From Verrucomicrobiaceae bacterium (GTDB lineage Bacteria; Verrucomicrobiota; Verrucomicrobiia; Chthoniobacterales; Chthoniobacteraceae): DNA of 33,052 nt. This document shows, piece after piece, positions 17,093-27,159 of the stretch. The position numbers and the translations under genes are program-made. The notes under the pieces were generated by a model. It had not been told where the DNA came from, searched no databases, and saw nothing but the letters and a program-made list of their open reading frames with translations. Each line of letters begins with the position of its first letter. The first letter of the stretch is position 1. The stretch is from NCBI GenBank assembly GCA_005791535.1, contig SXWH01000270.1, forward strand, positions 1 through 33,052, written 5' to 3'.

Positions 17093-17518
17093 TTACTTTT
17101 TCACAGGTTTCGCCGCCACACCGCTGCCAAGACAGTTGGAACAAGTCGTCTTGTTCGGTAGGTTGGTCGCATTGTTTCCTGCAATCGTCGGACCTCGCGG
17201 GCTGAGCGATTCGTTCGATGCGCGTCCCACAATACCCATCCCCTTGCAATCCGCACATATTGTCTTTCCATCGGGAATCGTTACTTCGCGAAATCCGCGA
17301 CCCGTGCAAATCGGGCAAGGTTGCCTCGTGCCCTGCAATCCGCTGGTGCTCGTGATTGTCTTCTCGCCACGGCAATTCGGACACGTGACATGCTGCTTCT
17401 TAGGGCCCTGCTGAAGGAGCGCAGGCTCCTTCGGCGGCTCCACTGCTCGTTGAACCTCCGGCTCGCATCCGGTCAAAAACACAAGCGCAGCGATGAGGGC
17501 AGTGATAAGCGATTTCAT
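17093..17518 (-). CDS. Lipoprotein with four DnaJ-type CxxCxG motifs
   Basis: A 141-aa protein starting with a lipoprotein signal peptide: the lipobox LTGC puts the lipidated cysteine at residue 18. The mature part has four Cys pairs, CPNCRG (46-51), CPICTGRG (68-75), CADCKGMG (88-95) and CSNCLGSG (126-133). This is the spacing of the two-zinc Cys-rich domain of DnaJ, but there is no J domain or substrate-binding domain, and the protein is outside the cytoplasm. It probably binds zinc or acts in thiol chemistry or folding of exported proteins. Its ATG overlaps the alpha-amylase stop by 4 nt, so it is translationally coupled to a secreted enzyme. Lipidation and the motifs are clear; function is inferred. 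Confidence 0.88.
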   Translation of the reverse strand: MKSLITALIAALVFLTGCEPEVQRAVEPPKEPALLQQGPKKQHVTCPNCRGEKTITSTSGLQGTRQPCPICTGRGFREVTIPDGKTICADCKGMGIVGRASNESLSPRGPTIAGNNATNLPNKTTCSNCLGSGVAAKPVKK

Positions 17519-19932
17519 GGTGAGTTGGTTGTCTGAATTTCGAGGATTACAGGCGTCGCTGGCGGAATGGCGGGAATCTCAATTCCCGTCGCATCCACAG
17601 TCGCAGATGCGTTCCCAAACCGATCGACGGCCTTCCCTTTTGCCAAAGCTAGCGCATCAATCGCCGCACCGCCAGCGATGATTCGAACCGCGTGCATGGT
17701 CTCAGTAGGATGCAAATTCACCGCGACGACGAATCGCTGCCCGGTGCGAATATCGACGCGAGCGAATGCATAGAGCCAGTGCCCACTGGCGTGATCACCC
17801 GGCAACCGTCCAAACCACTCGTTCGCGCTATTCGCGCCATTCAGCGAAATAAAATCGCCGTCGCGAAATGCCGGCTCGCCATAGATTTTAAGCAGCTTTC
17901 CGTAGCGTTCGCGAAGGGACTTCTGCGCCTGAGAAAGCCGGTCGCCGTCGTAGCGATGACCATTCACCCATTTTGAAAACTCCGGCATCGTCCAGTAATC
18001 AAAAATGCTCGTCCGCCCGTCATCGCCACCGAATCCCTCGCTGCCGTTCGCCGGCTCGCCGACCTCCTGACCGCAGTAAATCAACATCGGCCCGTGCGAC
18101 AGGCCCCACAGCACTGCGCTAACCGCCGGGCCCACTTCGGCTCCGTGATTTCCCCAATTTCCCCGACTCGCGAGGCGCACTTCATCGTGATTTTCGGCAT
18201 AGTGCAGACTCGCCCGAAACACGTAATCCTGTTGCACACGCCCCTCTCGAACACCGAGCGAACCATCAATGTCGTTCGCCCAAGCCGATCCGTCGTAGAT
18301 TCGTTTCAGAGACTTGTAGGATGGGTCATCATACACCGCATCAAAACCCGCATTCAGCAAATCGAGCATCACGTTCTTGAATCCCGCAACAAAAGTATCG
18401 CCGCCTTCGACTTTCATCGGGTCATTGTTATACGCCTCGGCCACAAACATCACACCGCTCTGTCTCAGCCGCGCACGCGCGACAGACCACTGCCAGAATT
18501 CCGGAGGAACCATATGCGCCATGTCGCATCGGAATCCATCCACTCCAATCGCCTGCCAGTGCGCAATCACCGCGTCCATTTTCCACCATGTATCCGGAAT
18601 GGAAATCTCCGGCTGCGCGGCATGCGGATATGAGCGTCGGCCGGTCGTGAAGTCGTAGCCGTAGTTCAGCTTTACCGTTTCATACCAATCATTCCGATCT
18701 GGCGACCACGATGCGACATTGTTTCCCGTCACGCGACCGCGCTCCATTTCCGGCAGAAAGAGCCCGTCACCCGCGCCCAGCATGCGGCATGTCGGCGAGA
18801 GATATTCACCATTCCTCACAGTCGGAAGCCGCAATGGCGGACCACCGCCCGGCGAATCCTTTTGGAGCCAGAAGAAATTATTGGCCGGAGAAAAAAAACG
18901 GCTCCGATCATCACTCGCGCCGAAAGTTGCCACCGTCGATGCGTGGCTGCGTGCGACGTGATTCGGTACAAAATCAATGATCACCTTCATTCCGGCCGCG
19001 TGAATGCGGCCGACGAGTTGCCGGAATTCCTCCATCCGCTTCGCCGGCTCCAATGCGTAGTCCGGACACACGTCGCCTGTGTCCTTGATTGCATACGGCG
19101 AACCTGCAAGCCCCTTAAGCAAATCCGGATCATCCGCGGGCTTCCCGATCGCGGAATAATCCACCGACGTCGCCTGGGCGAGCACACCGGTAAGCCAGAT
19201 GTGCGTGATTCCCAATTCATCGCGCAGTGCGGAAAGCGCGCGCTCATTGATGTCGGCGAATTTTCCCACACCGTTTTCCGCGATGGTTCCGTTCGGCTTT
19301 CGTGTTTCGTTCGTGTTTCCGAATAACCGCGGCAGCAGTTGATAAATCCGCGTCCGCTCGGCGGCCCCTGCGGGCAAAAATGCGCCGCTCTTTTGCAAAG
19401 CGTAAGCGCCGATGGTCCGGTCGCCACCGCCGCTCCCGCAAAGGCCATCGGCGGTCGGGATGAGTTCGCCCCATCCACCGTGCGCCGTCATGTCCTTCGC
19501 CCACACCGCCACGTTGACCGGCAGCGCATCCGGGGTGAACGATATCAGAATCGATCCGTTTGACCGAGTTGCGTCTATCGCGAGGGCTTCGGGCTCGCTC
19601 CACTTCATACGAGACCAGCGGCGCGCCCATGCGCGGATTTTCCCGCCGGGCTCGCACCGCACCGCGAGCAAGACGTCCGCGCGAAACGGCAGAAAGATTG
19701 TCGAACCTTCCGAATTCACCGCGTATGGAATCAGCGCGCATCCGCTGAGTGGATCCGTGTCCAGCGCCACAAAAAGAGTGCGCCCGTCCGCCTCAATGTC
19801 AGGCGCACGGAATTCGACTTGCAGTGAGTCTGTGCGCGACGTGATGGAGACGGTCCCGAGGTTCATGGCATTTGTAGCGCCCGCACCGGCGAGCAGAACG
19901 ATGAAGCATGCTATCGCGCGGAGCGCATTCAC
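17515..19932 (-). CDS. Secreted GH13 alpha-amylase family glycosidase
   Basis: An 805-aa enzyme expected to cleave or transfer alpha-glucans outside the cytoplasm. The signal peptide covers about residues 1-22 (LLAGAGATNA). An N-terminal beta-domain (about 23-190) precedes the TIM barrel. The four GH13 regions are DFVPNH (Asp320), GFRCDMAH with nucleophile Asp470, VAEAY with acid/base Glu499, and ENHDE with transition-state Asp583. A C-terminal beta-domain follows. It starts with GTG at 19930-19932. It is the second gene of a minus-strand operon, 15 nt after the FAH-family gene and overlapping the Cys-rich lipoprotein. The subfamily and exact specificity cannot be set by eye. Confidence 0.94.
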   Translation of the reverse strand: MNALRAIACFIVLLAGAGATNAMNLGTVSITSRTDSLQVEFRAPDIEADGRTLFVALDTDPLSGCALIPYAVNSEGSTIFLPFRADVLLAVRCEPGGKIRAWARRWSRMKWSEPEALAIDATRSNGSILISFTPDALPVNVAVWAKDMTAHGGWGELIPTADGLCGSGGGDRTIGAYALQKSGAFLPAGAAERTRIYQLLPRLFGNTNETRKPNGTIAENGVGKFADINERALSALRDELGITHIWLTGVLAQATSVDYSAIGKPADDPDLLKGLAGSPYAIKDTGDVCPDYALEPAKRMEEFRQLVGRIHAAGMKVIIDFVPNHVARSHASTVATFGASDDRSRFFSPANNFFWLQKDSPGGGPPLRLPTVRNGEYLSPTCRMLGAGDGLFLPEMERGRVTGNNVASWSPDRNDWYETVKLNYGYDFTTGRRSYPHAAQPEISIPDTWWKMDAVIAHWQAIGVDGFRCDMAHMVPPEFWQWSVARARLRQSGVMFVAEAYNNDPMKVEGGDTFVAGFKNVMLDLLNAGFDAVYDDPSYKSLKRIYDGSAWANDIDGSLGVREGRVQQDYVFRASLHYAENHDEVRLASRGNWGNHGAEVGPAVSAVLWGLSHGPMLIYCGQEVGEPANGSEGFGGDDGRTSIFDYWTMPEFSKWVNGHRYDGDRLSQAQKSLRERYGKLLKIYGEPAFRDGDFISLNGANSANEWFGRLPGDHASGHWLYAFARVDIRTGQRFVVAVNLHPTETMHAVRIIAGGAAIDALALAKGKAVDRFGNASATVDATGIEIPAIPPATPVILEIQTTNSP

Positions 19933-19947
19933 GGCAGGAATATTTTC

Positions 19948-20772
19948 CTATGCGCCCACGATATTGCGGAGCTCACCGAGGTGCTCCACGAAAATCCGCA
20001 CATCGTCGCCGGCGAGCAGTGTGAAATCGCCGCCGGGCACGAGACCGGTGCCGGTGAGCAAGTAGCAACCGTTCGGAAATGCATTGTCCCGCCACAACCA
20101 GCTCGCGAGCTCGGGGAATGTCCGCCTCATTTGTGAAAGCGAAGTCGAGCCCGTGAAGACTTCTGCGCCGCCACGGAAGATTCGGAGCGCGATGACGGTC
20201 TCCGCTGGCAGCGGCTCGCGAATCACCAGCCCCGGCCCGAGCGCACAACACCCCGCGTAAACTTTTGCCTGCGGCAAATAGAGCGGATTCTCGCCCTCGA
20301 TGTCCCGCGAACTTACATCGTTGCCAATCGTGTATCCGAAAATCCGCCCGTGACTGTTGATAGCAAGCGTCACCTCCGGCTCGGGGACATTCCACTTCGA
20401 GTCCCCGCGGATTCGAATCTCTCCGCCCTGCCCCACCACGCGATGCGGCGTCGCTTTAAAGAAAATCTCCGGCCGCTCCGCAGCATACACGCGATCGTAA
20501 ACAGACCCACCGTCCTTGCTCTCCTCAATTCTCGCATCGCGGGAACGGAGATACGTCACTCCCGCAGCCCACACTTCCTGACTCCCGATGGGCGCGAGCA
20601 AATTGTCCGGCATCTCCACGGGACGCGCACTGCCAAGCATCGGTTCCACGAAACCATGCGGATTCTCGTGGCGAAAAATCGCATCCATTGTGATTCCCTG
20701 CAGCAGGAATGCGTCCTCGCCACGCCTCGCAAGGACTCCGGCTTTGGTCTGATAAATGGTTGTTGCTTGCAT
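19948..20772 (-). CDS. Fumarylacetoacetate hydrolase (FAH) family enzyme
   Basis: A 274-aa cytoplasmic enzyme of the FAH fold, which uses a divalent metal to hydrolyse, dehydrate or decarboxylate 2-keto acids. The metal ligands are Glu131 and Glu133 in VPEPEVTL and Asp152 in [10 protein letters not shown]. Other family blocks are [14 protein letters not shown] and [15 protein letters not shown]. The last two recall 2-keto-3-deoxy-sugar-acid dehydratases and hydrolases of non-phosphorylated pentose and deoxy-sugar routes, so a role in sugar-acid breakdown is plausible, in keeping with the amylase that follows 15 nt later. I start it at ATG 20772 (MQATTIYQT); an upstream in-frame start would add 15 basic residues. 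Confidence 0.9.
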   Translation of the reverse strand: MQATTIYQTKAGVLARRGEDAFLLQGITMDAIFRHENPHGFVEPMLGSARPVEMPDNLLAPIGSQEVWAAGVTYLRSRDARIEESKDGGSVYDRVYAAERPEIFFKATPHRVVGQGGEIRIRGDSKWNVPEPEVTLAINSHGRIFGYTIGNDVSSRDIEGENPLYLPQAKVYAGCCALGPGLVIREPLPAETVIALRIFRGGAEVFTGSTSLSQMRRTFPELASWLWRDNAFPNGCYLLTGTGLVPGGDFTLLAGDDVRIFVEHLGELRNIVGA

Positions 20773-20920
20773 AAAAAACGCCTGTTGCCGGTTTCGCGCA
20801 CGTCTTGCAATCCACAATGCCGCGCTTCAAATCACATTTTCCCGAATCAACGCCTAATAAAGCCCTCCTTCACCCGATAAAGACAGCGCGCCCTCGCCGC
20901 ACAGCATACCAATCAACTTC

Positions 20921-21958
20921 ATGAGCAACACTGACGCACCCCGGATTTCCCAACTCGACGACAAAGCCGCCGCCGAACTTCTCAAGTCTTCCTACGCAAA
21001 AATCGCCGCGGAGATGGGTAAATTCATTGTCGGCCAGGCTGCGGTCATCGAAGAGCTCCTGATAGCCGTCCTTGCGGGCGGCCACTGCCTCCTCGAAGGC
21101 GTACCCGGTCTCGCAAAGACCGCGATGGTCAGCACGCTCGCGAAGACACTCAACATGGGCTTCCGCCGCATCCAGTTCACCCCGGACCTAATGCCCAGCG
21201 ACATCACCGGCACCGACATCATCCAGGAAGACCCCGCCACCGGACGCCGCAACTTCGTATTCCAAAAAGGCCCGCTCTTTACGCAGATGCTCCTTGCGGA
21301 TGAAATCAACCGCACACCACCCAAAACGCAAGCCGCTCTCCTCGAAGCCATGCAGGAACGCTCCGTCACGGTCGGCGGACACACCCTGAAACTCGACCAG
21401 CCTTTCTTCGTGCTCGCGACCCAGACTCCGAGCGAGCAGGAAGGCCCCTACCCTTTGCCTGAAGCGCAGCGAGACCGCTTCGTCTTCCTTGTCAAAGTCG
21501 ATTACCCCACCCGCGAAGAAGAGCGCCAAATCATCGCACGCACCACCGGCAACTTCACCGCGGACATCCAGCCCGTCCTTAGCGGCGAACAGATTCTTGA
21601 ACTCCAGAAGGTTGTTCGGAAAGTTCCCGTGCCCGACCACGTCATGGACTTCGTCCTCGACCTCGTTCGCTACACCCGGCCGAACGAAAAGGACGCACCA
21701 GCATTTATCAAGGAACTCATCGCGTGGGGCGCAGGTCCGCGTGCCTGCCAGAACCTCATTCTCACTGGAAAAGTTCGCGCCGTCCTGCAGGGCCGCTTCC
21801 ACGTCACGATCGACGACATCGAAGCCCTCGCACTTCCCGTTCTGCGCCACCGCGTCGTCGCGACGTTCAACGCCGAGGCCGAAGGCGTGACCGTCGACGA
21901 AATCATCGCCAAAGTCTTAAAGGCGGTGCCACGTGGTGAAGCGAAGCGCGCTCTGTAA
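20921..21958 (+). CDS. MoxR-family AAA+ ATPase
   Basis: A 345-aa AAA+ chaperone-like ATPase; MoxR proteins help assemble or activate protein complexes, often with VWA- or DUF58-domain partners. Walker A is GVPGLAKT (60-67), Walker B is LLADEINR (Asp127, Glu128). Sensor-type [22 protein letters not shown] follows, and a C-terminal lid domain is present. The usual partners (DUF58, transglutaminase-like, VWA) are not beside it: the next gene is convergent. It is divergent from the FAH-family gene across about 150 nt. No Shine-Dalgarno is visible before the ATG. Confidence 0.95.
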   Translation: MSNTDAPRISQLDDKAAAELLKSSYAKIAAEMGKFIVGQAAVIEELLIAVLAGGHCLLEGVPGLAKTAMVSTLAKTLNMGFRRIQFTPDLMPSDITGTDIIQEDPATGRRNFVFQKGPLFTQMLLADEINRTPPKTQAALLEAMQERSVTVGGHTLKLDQPFFVLATQTPSEQEGPYPLPEAQRDRFVFLVKVDYPTREEERQIIARTTGNFTADIQPVLSGEQILELQKVVRKVPVPDHVMDFVLDLVRYTRPNEKDAPAFIKELIAWGAGPRACQNLILTGKVRAVLQGRFHVTIDDIEALALPVLRHRVVATFNAEAEGVTVDEIIAKVLKAVPRGEAKRAL

Positions 21959-21990
21959 TTTCCGCCCGACTTGCCCGCCTCCAAGCATTT

Positions 21991-24507
21991 CTACTCCGCT
22001 GCGACAGCGAGCGTCGCGGATTTTTTCGTGAGCGGAATGGTACTGTCGGTGACTTCGATGCCGAGTTGATACGCTGCGCCTTCGGGAGCCTTCGCGAGCT
22101 TGATGACGCCGGAGCGCTTGTTGATTTCGAAGGTGCCGCTCTCATTGCCCGTCGTGATGCGGAACGTGAAGCGCGTGCCCGGATCCGGATCGGTGGCTTT
22201 TGCGGTGGCGATCGTAGCGCCCGCCGCAGCGCTACGTTTTACGCGAGCGGCGGCGGGAACTTCGAGGGCTGCAATCGCTTGGTTGCCGCTCCATTCCGGT
22301 AGCGCTTTGACGCGGGCGATGACGCTTTCGCTGATGCCGAATTCGCCGCGACCGAGGCCGTATTTCTGGTAATGCGGCAGGAGGTTCCGCCCTGCGGCGA
22401 GGCTCATTGCAAGGAAGTGGCGGTTGCGTTTGAAATTGCGATCTTTCGGATCGAGCGCAGCCAGGTCGGGGTCGGAACCGGGTTTCTGCAATTCATTCAT
22501 CATCCGACCGAATGCAGTTTTGTAGAGCTGCCATCCGAAGCATTCTGCGAGGACGAAGTGGAAATCGTATGCGACGCTGCTGCCCTTGCACGCGGCGTCC
22601 CAAGTGCGCTCGGATTCGGGTTTGGAGAGCCATGTATCCATGTCTTTGACGCGGTTCTTTGCGTCAAACGTGCCGTGGTTATTGTTGTCCCAAGCGGTGC
22701 GATCGTGAACGAGCATCTTGATGATGGCGGGCACAAGATTCACATCCACCTCGGCATGTGTGGCGATGGTGTAGTTTCCATCGAAACTGTCCTGATACGT
22801 GTGACCGAGTTCATGCAGAAAGCCCCATTCATCACCGCGCACGGCACGGTCGACCAGCGCCGCGGCACCGTCTGCTTTTTCGGAAGCGTAAGCCATGATC
22901 ACCGGGCATCCGGCGTGGCCGTAACCGGCAACGATGTCACGGCCGGTGATCATCGCTTCTCCACGACGGCGCCATTTGGTGTAGCCGAGAAATTCATCGG
23001 CAGTCTCGACCACGCGCTGCCAATACTTCGCCACGGATTCTGCGTCGTCGACCGTCTGCAGAATCTCGCGCGGCACGTAGCCTGTCCAAAGCGGCGTCTC
23101 GATGTAACCCCACGCTCCGGGCGCATTCCGGCGTATTTTCCAGTCGGCGTTGGTCGTCTTACCTAGCGTGAAAACGGGTGCTTCCACAGCACCGGAAATG
23201 GTGACTTGTGTTTTGCCGAGCGCGCAGTCCTCGGGAACGACGATGCTGATAATTCCGCCGAACGCGCCGGCAGCGTTCGTTGATTGCTGTGTGAGTTCGT
23301 AGTCGCGCGTAATGGCCGGCGCGCGGTGCCATGACTTGAGGTTCCAGTTCTCGTCGAGATGAATTCCGATGAGGACTTTCAACCCGGCCTTCGTCGCCGC
23401 GTCCGGGAACGTTACCTTGAACGGAACGCCCGGCCGCGCGTAGAGACCGGTATTAATCAGCGTGCGGTAGCCGTGGTTGATGAGTTTGTCCGGACCGCTC
23501 GTCGCATCGAACGAAATCGTACGCGTAATAGCCGATCCACCGCCGACCTTGCCTGGAAAATCGTCCGCGCTCGGGTGGGCCGGGACCTTTTCCGCAGGAA
23601 GCGTGTCGAGAATACGCGCCTGATATCGCGTGAGCATCGCCTCGACGGGCATCGCAGCTTTTTTAAAGTACGGAGCCGCTCGAAAAGTAATCCAGCCATA
23701 CGCGAAGTTCAGTTCGTTGAGCGCGGATTTCAGCGGCGGCGAAAGTTCCTTCGCGGAAATAACCGCATCCAGTGTCGCGGCGCATAACTGCTTTTCCGCG
23801 GCGTCGAGAGACCTGGCGGTTTTGCGCTCGGCAAGAAGCGATTCGATGGCGTTGAGCGCGCTCCAGTTAGGAGAAGGCGGCGTGGCGCTGACAGGGTAAT
23901 TCTCCTCGCTTGGACCACTTCCAAGAAATGCGAGCCCCGCATCCGCAAGAAAGCTGTTTGCCGCGGAAACCTGCTCCTTCGCCGCCGCCCATGGCGTCGC
24001 AAGCAGAATCACGCCGCCACCATTTCGCGCAAATTCGCGGACGGGTTCGAGCGATTCGAGCATCACTCCACTGTGCAGCGAAATCACCACTGCATCCGCG
24101 CCTTTCAAAATCTCCGCAGTAAGCGCGCCCTTCGCCGACGAGGCATCGAGGCCCGCGGCCTTCCACTCACGCGACGATGCACCGGCGCAAAGTACATTGG
24201 GCGCATCCTTCCTTCCGGCCCACGCAGCGATGTTCTTCGCAAGCGCCGCATCGCCCGCAAATGAGGTGTGTGCAAAACAAGCGACGCGTCCGCCCTTCTC
24301 CGAATCGCCGAAATACCCCGCGCCGGCCGGGACTTCGCGCTTGGTCGAAATCGCGAGCGGAAAAGCCATGCGTCCCGACAACGCCACGCCGCCCGCCGTG
24401 CCGCCCATTTTGAGCGAAGGCAGTCCTTTGGTAATGGACCTGTAATCATCGGCAGGCGCGCCGATGGCTGTGATAGCAGCAGAGAGGAAGACAACGACGG
24501 ATTTCAT
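21991..24507 (-). CDS. Secreted M60-family (enhancin-like) metallopeptidase with cadherin-like C-terminus
   Basis: An 838-aa exported protein. The signal peptide is residues 1-19 (MKSVVVFLSAAITAIGAPA). The N-terminal third resembles a glutamine-amidotransferase-like or carbohydrate-binding region (CAGASS, VVISLHSGV). The peptidase domain has the zinc motif HELGH (His565, Glu566, His569) and the third ligand Glu586 in HAEVDVN, giving HExxH-x16-E as in the M60 gluzincins, which cleave mucin-type O-glycoproteins. Residues about 745-838 form a cadherin-like domain (ATDPDPGTRFTFRI, FEINKRSGVI). It follows the second CotH gene by 66 nt on the same strand, so they are probably one operon. The substrate is inferred. 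Confidence 0.92.
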   Translation of the reverse strand: MKSVVVFLSAAITAIGAPADDYRSITKGLPSLKMGGTAGGVALSGRMAFPLAISTKREVPAGAGYFGDSEKGGRVACFAHTSFAGDAALAKNIAAWAGRKDAPNVLCAGASSREWKAAGLDASSAKGALTAEILKGADAVVISLHSGVMLESLEPVREFARNGGGVILLATPWAAAKEQVSAANSFLADAGLAFLGSGPSEENYPVSATPPSPNWSALNAIESLLAERKTARSLDAAEKQLCAATLDAVISAKELSPPLKSALNELNFAYGWITFRAAPYFKKAAMPVEAMLTRYQARILDTLPAEKVPAHPSADDFPGKVGGGSAITRTISFDATSGPDKLINHGYRTLINTGLYARPGVPFKVTFPDAATKAGLKVLIGIHLDENWNLKSWHRAPAITRDYELTQQSTNAAGAFGGIISIVVPEDCALGKTQVTISGAVEAPVFTLGKTTNADWKIRRNAPGAWGYIETPLWTGYVPREILQTVDDAESVAKYWQRVVETADEFLGYTKWRRRGEAMITGRDIVAGYGHAGCPVIMAYASEKADGAAALVDRAVRGDEWGFLHELGHTYQDSFDGNYTIATHAEVDVNLVPAIIKMLVHDRTAWDNNNHGTFDAKNRVKDMDTWLSKPESERTWDAACKGSSVAYDFHFVLAECFGWQLYKTAFGRMMNELQKPGSDPDLAALDPKDRNFKRNRHFLAMSLAAGRNLLPHYQKYGLGRGEFGISESVIARVKALPEWSGNQAIAALEVPAAARVKRSAAAGATIATAKATDPDPGTRFTFRITTGNESGTFEINKRSGVIKLAKAPEGAAYQLGIEVTDSTIPLTKKSATLAVAAE

Positions 24508-24573
24508 GGAGCGCGGACGAAAGCAGAGCGCCGTATTCCACTCAATTGGAAATCATTCCCGTAAACAAAACCC

Positions 24574-27051
24574 TCAAAACTCGCCAGGCGAGCCGCCCGC
24601 AACGGGGTTCGCGCGCCACGACGCCGGGTCATTCAGGTGGTTCCGCGCGGCCGGCGCCGTTTGTTCGAGACTCGCATCCGTCCCATCCGCAGCCGGCCAC
24701 GGCGCGAAGTCATCGTAGGTGAAATCTGCAATCGCCGCCGAAGACGTTGCGGAAACGGTGGAGAGCGTCACACGCTCGCCGCTATTCGACAGACTTCCGG
24801 AGAATTCACCGATTACGCGCTCCGGTGGCACAGCCGGGTATCGCAATAAGAACGCCGCGCGATTTGCAACCAGCACCGCAGCCGCGCCGGACGCGAGCGT
24901 TCGCGATGCAGCGGGGAGCGTAGAGAAGTCAAACGTGATGCCCTCGGTAAAACGAAGTGACGAAAGATCGACGGGCTTGTCGGAAACGTTTGCGATCTCG
25001 ATCCAGTCAAACGCGCTGCCGTTGACAAAACCCTGCGCAATCTCGGCGACGGTGGGAGTCGCAGCGCGATACATCAGCTCCGAGACGGTCACATTTCCCA
25101 CCGAGGCCGGCACCGCGCCGATGATGTAAGTCTCCTGCGCGAGCGGGCTCCAACGCGTGCCGGAAAGAAGGCGCGCCTTCACCGTCTGCGTCGCGCCGAT
25201 GCGCAGCGGGCCACGATAGAGCGACCCCTGTGGCAAACCATCGGAGCCGCGCGGATCACGTCCATCGGTCGTTACGTAAATGCGCCCGGTCGCAAAGCGC
25301 ATACCGGCCGGCGGAATGCCGTTGTAGCGCGCAATCGCAATGCTCGAGTTTGCGGGAACCGCACCACCGCGCCGCGAGATGACCGGCGGACGAAGAATGG
25401 CACCATTCACCGAGTTCTGACGGTCGATCCACGAAAGGCGTGAGTTGATGAATCGAAGCATCGTCGAAACCTCGGATTGATACGTCTTTCGCTGCGCATA
25501 CCCCTCGCCGTTCGGCCAAACATACTCGCCAAGAATCGGCCACTTCCGGAAATGCCGCGCCGCGGGACTCTGCACGGAATCGCGCGTGGTGTTCGAAACG
25601 CGGGCAGCGCCGCCATTGAGCAGGATGTCGCGGATTCGAAGGATCTCGCGATTGATGTTCGCCTTTGAAAACACGCCGCGCCGCAGTTCCCAGTAGCGGT
25701 CCCAATGTGCGAGTTCATACGCAGGATCTTCGTGCAGGCGCGGATACCATTCGTAGTCGTAGCCCTCGGCGAAATACCAACCGCGAGGATTGTCGCCCGA
25801 GAGATAGTCGGCATTTCCAAGCGAGAGATTGTAATCCCAGAGCGGCAGCGCGCGAATTTTGCGACCGCGGTCCTTTGTGAAATACGTGCTGAGGCGGTAG
25901 CCATCGATTTGCTTCGTGACCTCCACAAACCACTGGTTGTCGATGAACGTGAGCGGATCAATGAACGCCGCGTAGCCCGTCTGGGGATTCGTGAAGTCAT
26001 CACCGAACAGCGCTTCTTCGAACTGCCCGAGATGCGATTCGAGATACGCTGCCTGCTGGCTGTTGATATCCGGCGGCTCGACGACCTGAAGCGGAACAAA
26101 ACCAATCGGAGTCGAGAAACTGTAGTCCGGCGAAGGCTTGTCTTTGCGGAAAATGTAACCACCGGAGATCAGCGCCGGATCGACGTCCGCAGGCGACAGG
26201 CCGGCGATGTTCACGCGGTTCTTGTCGCGCTTAATCTTCTCCATCGCGACATAAACTCCGCGGTAATCCTCCATTCCCACCGGCGTATTCGGGTCGTCGT
26301 TTACAAACACTTCGCAAAACACCGTGCGCATCGCGCTTCCCTCACCGCGGAGCGAACGCATGAGCGAGAACACGAGGAAATTTCTCATCAATGTCTTGTC
26401 CGTATATGGTGCGTGCAAGACCCAGTCGGACTCGGCAGGCATTCCGAGCACCGACTCCTCTTTGTCCAGGCCCGCTTCATCATGCGTCTCCCAAGCATAC
26501 GATCGCTGATCAAATCCCGCCGACGTTTCACCCCGCACATGCATCGAACCGCGACCTTGATAATCCCCTGCCCCCATCACGCTGGCGACACCGCTTTCAT
26601 CCGGCCGAATCGTCGCGACGTAGGTGAACTGGGACTCGCGGTTGTTATCGATATCCGCGCCAAACGGCTCGATGACGACAATCGGGAGATTGGAAGTAAA
26701 CGGCCTGCCCGTCTTCGAATCGCTAACGAGCGCCGCATCCAGCCGCACGAAATGGCGGCTTTTGACCGGCCCCAACTCGCCGCCGGAGCCCACAATCCGC
26801 GCCCGGATGACTGCGGAGTGCTCGATCGCGACCGGCCCATTCCACGACGGCGAGGACGCGATCGGCTCCGAGTTATCCGTCGTGAAACGCACCACCGCGC
26901 CCGCAGTCACCGGAGGCAGCACATCGAGCGAAACCGCCTCGGCAATCAACCCGCCTGGCCGCGAAAACCGAACCTCCTCCGAGATCACCGTCTGACCAAG
27001 CAGCGAAGCCCGGATGAAGAAGAGAGCGGTGATGATGGCGATGAGGCGCAT
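24574..27051 (-). CDS. Secreted CotH / lamin-tail domain protein
   Basis: An 825-aa exported protein. I start it at ATG 27051 because it opens a signal peptide (MRLIAIITALFFIRASLLGQ); the frame stays open another 280 codons upstream but that stretch is antisense to the GTPase gene. A chitobiase C-terminal-like segment (about 30-90, FTTDNSEPI) precedes the CotH domain (about 110-530), with metal-site motif WDYNLSLG (Asp406, Asn408). A second chitobiase-like segment (YVTTDGRDPRG, about 585-640) and a C-terminal lamin-tail domain (VTVSELMYRA, DWIEIANVS, from about 650) follow. CotH domains are atypical kinases. It heads an operon with the M60 peptidase. It shares its architecture with the giant protein at 3240-8483 but lacks the beta-helix. 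Confidence 0.92.
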   Translation of the reverse strand: MRLIAIITALFFIRASLLGQTVISEEVRFSRPGGLIAEAVSLDVLPPVTAGAVVRFTTDNSEPIASSPSWNGPVAIEHSAVIRARIVGSGGELGPVKSRHFVRLDAALVSDSKTGRPFTSNLPIVVIEPFGADIDNNRESQFTYVATIRPDESGVASVMGAGDYQGRGSMHVRGETSAGFDQRSYAWETHDEAGLDKEESVLGMPAESDWVLHAPYTDKTLMRNFLVFSLMRSLRGEGSAMRTVFCEVFVNDDPNTPVGMEDYRGVYVAMEKIKRDKNRVNIAGLSPADVDPALISGGYIFRKDKPSPDYSFSTPIGFVPLQVVEPPDINSQQAAYLESHLGQFEEALFGDDFTNPQTGYAAFIDPLTFIDNQWFVEVTKQIDGYRLSTYFTKDRGRKIRALPLWDYNLSLGNADYLSGDNPRGWYFAEGYDYEWYPRLHEDPAYELAHWDRYWELRRGVFSKANINREILRIRDILLNGGAARVSNTTRDSVQSPAARHFRKWPILGEYVWPNGEGYAQRKTYQSEVSTMLRFINSRLSWIDRQNSVNGAILRPPVISRRGGAVPANSSIAIARYNGIPPAGMRFATGRIYVTTDGRDPRGSDGLPQGSLYRGPLRIGATQTVKARLLSGTRWSPLAQETYIIGAVPASVGNVTVSELMYRAATPTVAEIAQGFVNGSAFDWIEIANVSDKPVDLSSLRFTEGITFDFSTLPAASRTLASGAAAVLVANRAAFLLRYPAVPPERVIGEFSGSLSNSGERVTLSTVSATSSAAIADFTYDDFAPWPAADGTDASLEQTAPAARNHLNDPASWRANPVAGGSPGEF

Positions 27052-27159
27052 GAAACAATGAAATCGGCAGGACCGTCGCGAAAAACAGAGCAATTTCCAC
27101 TCCCGAATGCGCCGCCCTCTCGTATTCACCCGAGCACCACGCGCGCGCATCCCGAAAAA

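Noticed and set aside
25705..27159. N-terminal extension of the dynamin-like frame by 485 codons
   Set aside because: It is antisense to the CotH domain of the 825-aa gene and has no recognisable content; the GTPase domain begins after 27160.
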